Shown: positions 61,778 to 64,000 of the stretch, piece after piece
How positions within the stretch are numbered: position 1 is the first letter of the stretch
How the letters are laid out: every line of letters starts with the position of its first letter
From: Phragmites australis
Taxonomy: Eukaryota > Streptophyta > Magnoliopsida > Poales > Poaceae
DNA: 64,000 nucleotides
Reading direction: 5' to 3'
Assembly (NCBI RefSeq): GCF_958298935.1
Contig: NC_084922.1
Span: 48,701,458 to 48,765,457 of the forward strand
Position numbers and translations under genes: made by a program
Notes under the pieces: model-generated
Database searches by the model: none
The model's input: only the letters and a program-made list of their open reading frames with translations
What the model was told of the DNA's origin: nothing

Positions 61778-64000
61778 ATGGTAAGGCGCTTTCTCGAACT
61801 CCTCTGTTCTTTCTCGCTAATTTTTCTCCCTATGGATTTCTTCAGCGTTCTAGCTTTCTCTTCTAGATGATTTGATACGATTTGGATTGCGTAGTGCTTT
61901 TTCTTTGGAGGATGAAGAAGGCTTAACGACCTTCCCCTAAGTTTGCGCTGCTCTGCTGTTTCCGCTACTAGTTTCTCGCTTTTTTCTGTTTTTTCAGTAG
62001 TTCAAAAATTGGTTTTCTCCGAGCTTTCTGAGCACGTATTGATTTCTAGCTTAAATTTATTGCCGCAATCCATTTTTCGATTGCTTTTCCATGTCGAGGA
62101 GTTGGCTGGAACTGATTCGTTAATTTTTCTTCAGAATGTTTGTTCTGCTACTGTTTTATCATTGATTTGGTAACGGAATTCACCGAATTCTGTTCAAAGA
62201 ATTGATTTTTGTGGTTCTCAGGAGAGAAAAATGTGTTTCTATCACATTATTATTGAGTCGATATTCGGTATTCACTTTCCTCTCCTGCGTCCCTGCAGTT
62301 CTTCTTTTGTTACGTGCTTCTTGTGGGGCTAGCAGTTTAATGAATCAGAAACTACTTTCCTGCTTCAATTCAATAACTAACTAGGAATTCAGTTATCCTC
62401 TTAACCCTGATTTATTTGCATGGATATGGAGGGCGTTATGTTCAAGTTTGAGTCGTATGCTTGATTTCTCGTCTTGTTTTTCATTGTGCATCTGTGCAAT
62501 GATCCCTCGCGAATTTTGTTACTTCTATTTCAAAATTTCAATTTGTTGGCCACACAAGTACAACACCCTTGGTAACAGACTATCAGTTGCACTTGCCTTA
62601 TAAGCTCGGCTGTATTTAGAGAACTAGTTTTAGGCGCGCACGTGTGCTGTCTCGGATGCTTTTCCCCTCTGAATACAGCTTGTGTTGCAGGCTGGTATTG
62701 CTGAGTTTTTAACCCTCGTGAGTTTCTTTTCTTAGAGGTCACACTTTCAGGAGATTTCAGAGTGAGTTGTAGCATAGCTTGCCTTCATGGATTGGGTTTC
62801 CCGGGAATATGAGCTTGCCTCCTCCTCCCTGAACTGATTTCCTCTCTGAGAAGTACTTGCTGTCTGGTCGAGACTAGTTTCGGCAAATTCAGACATGTTG
62901 AATCTTGACGCAATGCGATTGCAACCACATGTATGATGTCCTCACTCATTGTTCTTTCTGACGACCCGCTGCAGGGTCCGATTTCCAACGATGGGTCGCA
63001 GAAACGGTTCTTCAGCATTGCGCCACCGGCGGCGCTGATATTTTTCGTACTAATATTCGTCGCCGGTGCAATTGTCACGCTTGGTCATAAGGAGGTGCGG
63101 TCTGACATTGCTAAACATCTGTTCCTGGATGTTTTCAGCAAGTGTGTAGGGTCTGAAAGCTAACTCCTGCTCAATTGTTTCTGCAGAATTTGTCAATATT
63201 GCAGTTGCAACCGAAAGAAATGATTTCAACTGAAGCGATCAGGCCTCCCACGAGCGAGTCGCGCGTCGAGCCAACAGAAGAACCTAACATCTGTGATGTT
63301 AAAAACATGAACCAGGTGGTGCTATTGTTCATGACAAATTGGCAGTTGGGAGTTTTACAAGAGCAGTGACTGAAAAATTCTTGTGCTGAAAACTCTGCAG
63401 AATCGATGCAGGCCTTCAGGCAGCGAGGCCTTGCCGAGGGGCATCGTGCAGGACAAGTCCAACTTCGAGATGGAGTCGCTGGGTGGCAACCCTGAGCGGA
63501 AGAAGGACGGCAGGCCGTCGAAAAGCCTCCTCGCGATCCCCGTCGGCATCAAGCAGAAGGCGGTCGTCGACAAGCTTGTCTCGAAGGTACCAATGTCCCA
63601 ATCCAACCTTCCTCTGCCTCAATTGCTCAGCGGCACCGTGCTTGCCCGCCATTGTTACCACCTGCCTGATGATCACTGTGTCGTTTCTCCGTGCAGTTCC
63701 CTGCCGCCAAGTTCACGGTGATGCTGTTCCACTACGACGGCGTGGTTGACCGGTGGGGAGACCTCAAGTGGTTTGACCGCGCGATCCACGTCGCCGCGCG
63801 CGACCAGACCAAGTGGTGGTTCGCCAAGAGGTTCCTGCACCCGGACCTGGTCGCCGAGTACGAGTACATCTTCCTCTGGGACGAGGACATCGAGGTGGAC
63901 AGCTTCGACCCGCTCAAGTACCTGCGGATCGTCAGGAGGGAAGGGCTCGAGATCTCGCAGCCGGCGCTCGACCACCGGTCCCAGATCCACCACCGGCTCA
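61778..64000 (+). CDS. DUF707 family protein, 3' end beyond window
   Basis: DUF707 proteins are plant proteins of unknown biochemical function, predicted to be type II membrane proteins of the secretory pathway. Coding exons: 61778-61780 (ATG only), 62975-63094, 63187-63315, 63401-63586, 63697-64000 (continuing). All introns GT-AG, phase 0; 247 codons visible. The ATG is the last codon of exon 1, split from the rest by a 1.2-kb intron. A membrane anchor spans about residues 16-38 (AALIFFVLIFVAGAIVTLG), then a variable stalk (41-125) and the conserved domain from 126: SLLAIPVGIKQKAVVDKLV, FTVMLFHYDGVVD, DQTKWWFAKRFLHPD, YIFLWDEDIEVD (acidic D208-E-D as in glycosyltransferase-like folds) and EISQPALDHRSQIHHRL. 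GC content rises sharply in exons 4-5. No lesion seen. Confidence 0.92.

Overview
This is a stretch of plant nuclear DNA, almost certainly from a grass (Poaceae, probably panicoid). The evidence is spliced genes with GT-AG introns, GC-rich coding exons set in AT-rich intergenic DNA, plant-specific families (RIC/CRIB, XRI1, DUF707, HD-Zip), a grass-type SUMO, and dense grass-type transposable elements (Copia, LINE, CACTA, Mutator-derived and Tourist-like elements, a SINE). I cannot name the species from sequence alone. No bacterial, viral, organellar or CRISPR features were seen.

Seven protein-coding loci are supported. On the minus strand: a ROP-interactive CRIB protein (7904-8539, 2 exons, 175 aa), a single-exon RING-HC protein (11202-12080, 292 aa), an XRI1-like gene (15858-19043, 9 exons, 303 aa) and a SUMO gene (22868-25582, 3 exons, 98 aa). 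On the plus strand: a small RING protein with several SUMO-interaction-like motifs, resembling a SUMO-targeted ubiquitin ligase (39097-40911, 5 coding exons, 234 aa), and a DUF707 gene cut by the window end (61778-64000+). A tRNA-Ala(AGC) lies at 31090-31162 (minus). For every multi-exon gene the exons were joined by hand; all phases agree and the reading frame stays open.

Broken genes: an HD-Zip class II relic (33681-34066), a fragment of a lung-seven-transmembrane (GPR107-like) receptor gene carried inside a 1229-bp element with Mutator-type ends and a perfect 9-bp target duplication (29484-30712, a Pack-MULE), and three unidentified coding relics (35058-35345, 55146-55267, 60744-60905).

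Mobile DNA: the right half is dominated by a complete but defective Copia retrotransposon (43212-50036, TSD TCAGT), three LINE 3' remnants (34630-35055, 41360-41770, 52800-53985), a second truncated Copia (57396-59195) and a CACTA end (59440-59783). The left half carries smaller elements: a SINE with target duplications (20797-21079), Tourist-like elements with TTA/TAA duplications (6566-7161; 24290-24896, inside the first SUMO intron), and two fold-back elements sharing the terminus GAGTAAATTT with 9-bp duplications (17288-17558, in XRI1 intron 3; 27586-28349).

Functionally the most suggestive point is that a SUMO gene and a likely SUMO-targeted ubiquitin ligase sit about 13.5 kb apart in divergent orientation, near a DNA-damage/meiosis gene (XRI1). 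The SUMO-STUbL pairing is a known pathway relationship; the physical linkage may be chance. I found no wholly new system. The best new-looking objects are the Pack-MULE with its receptor fragment, the HD-Zip relic, and the promoter-like GC-rich segment inside the Copia leader.
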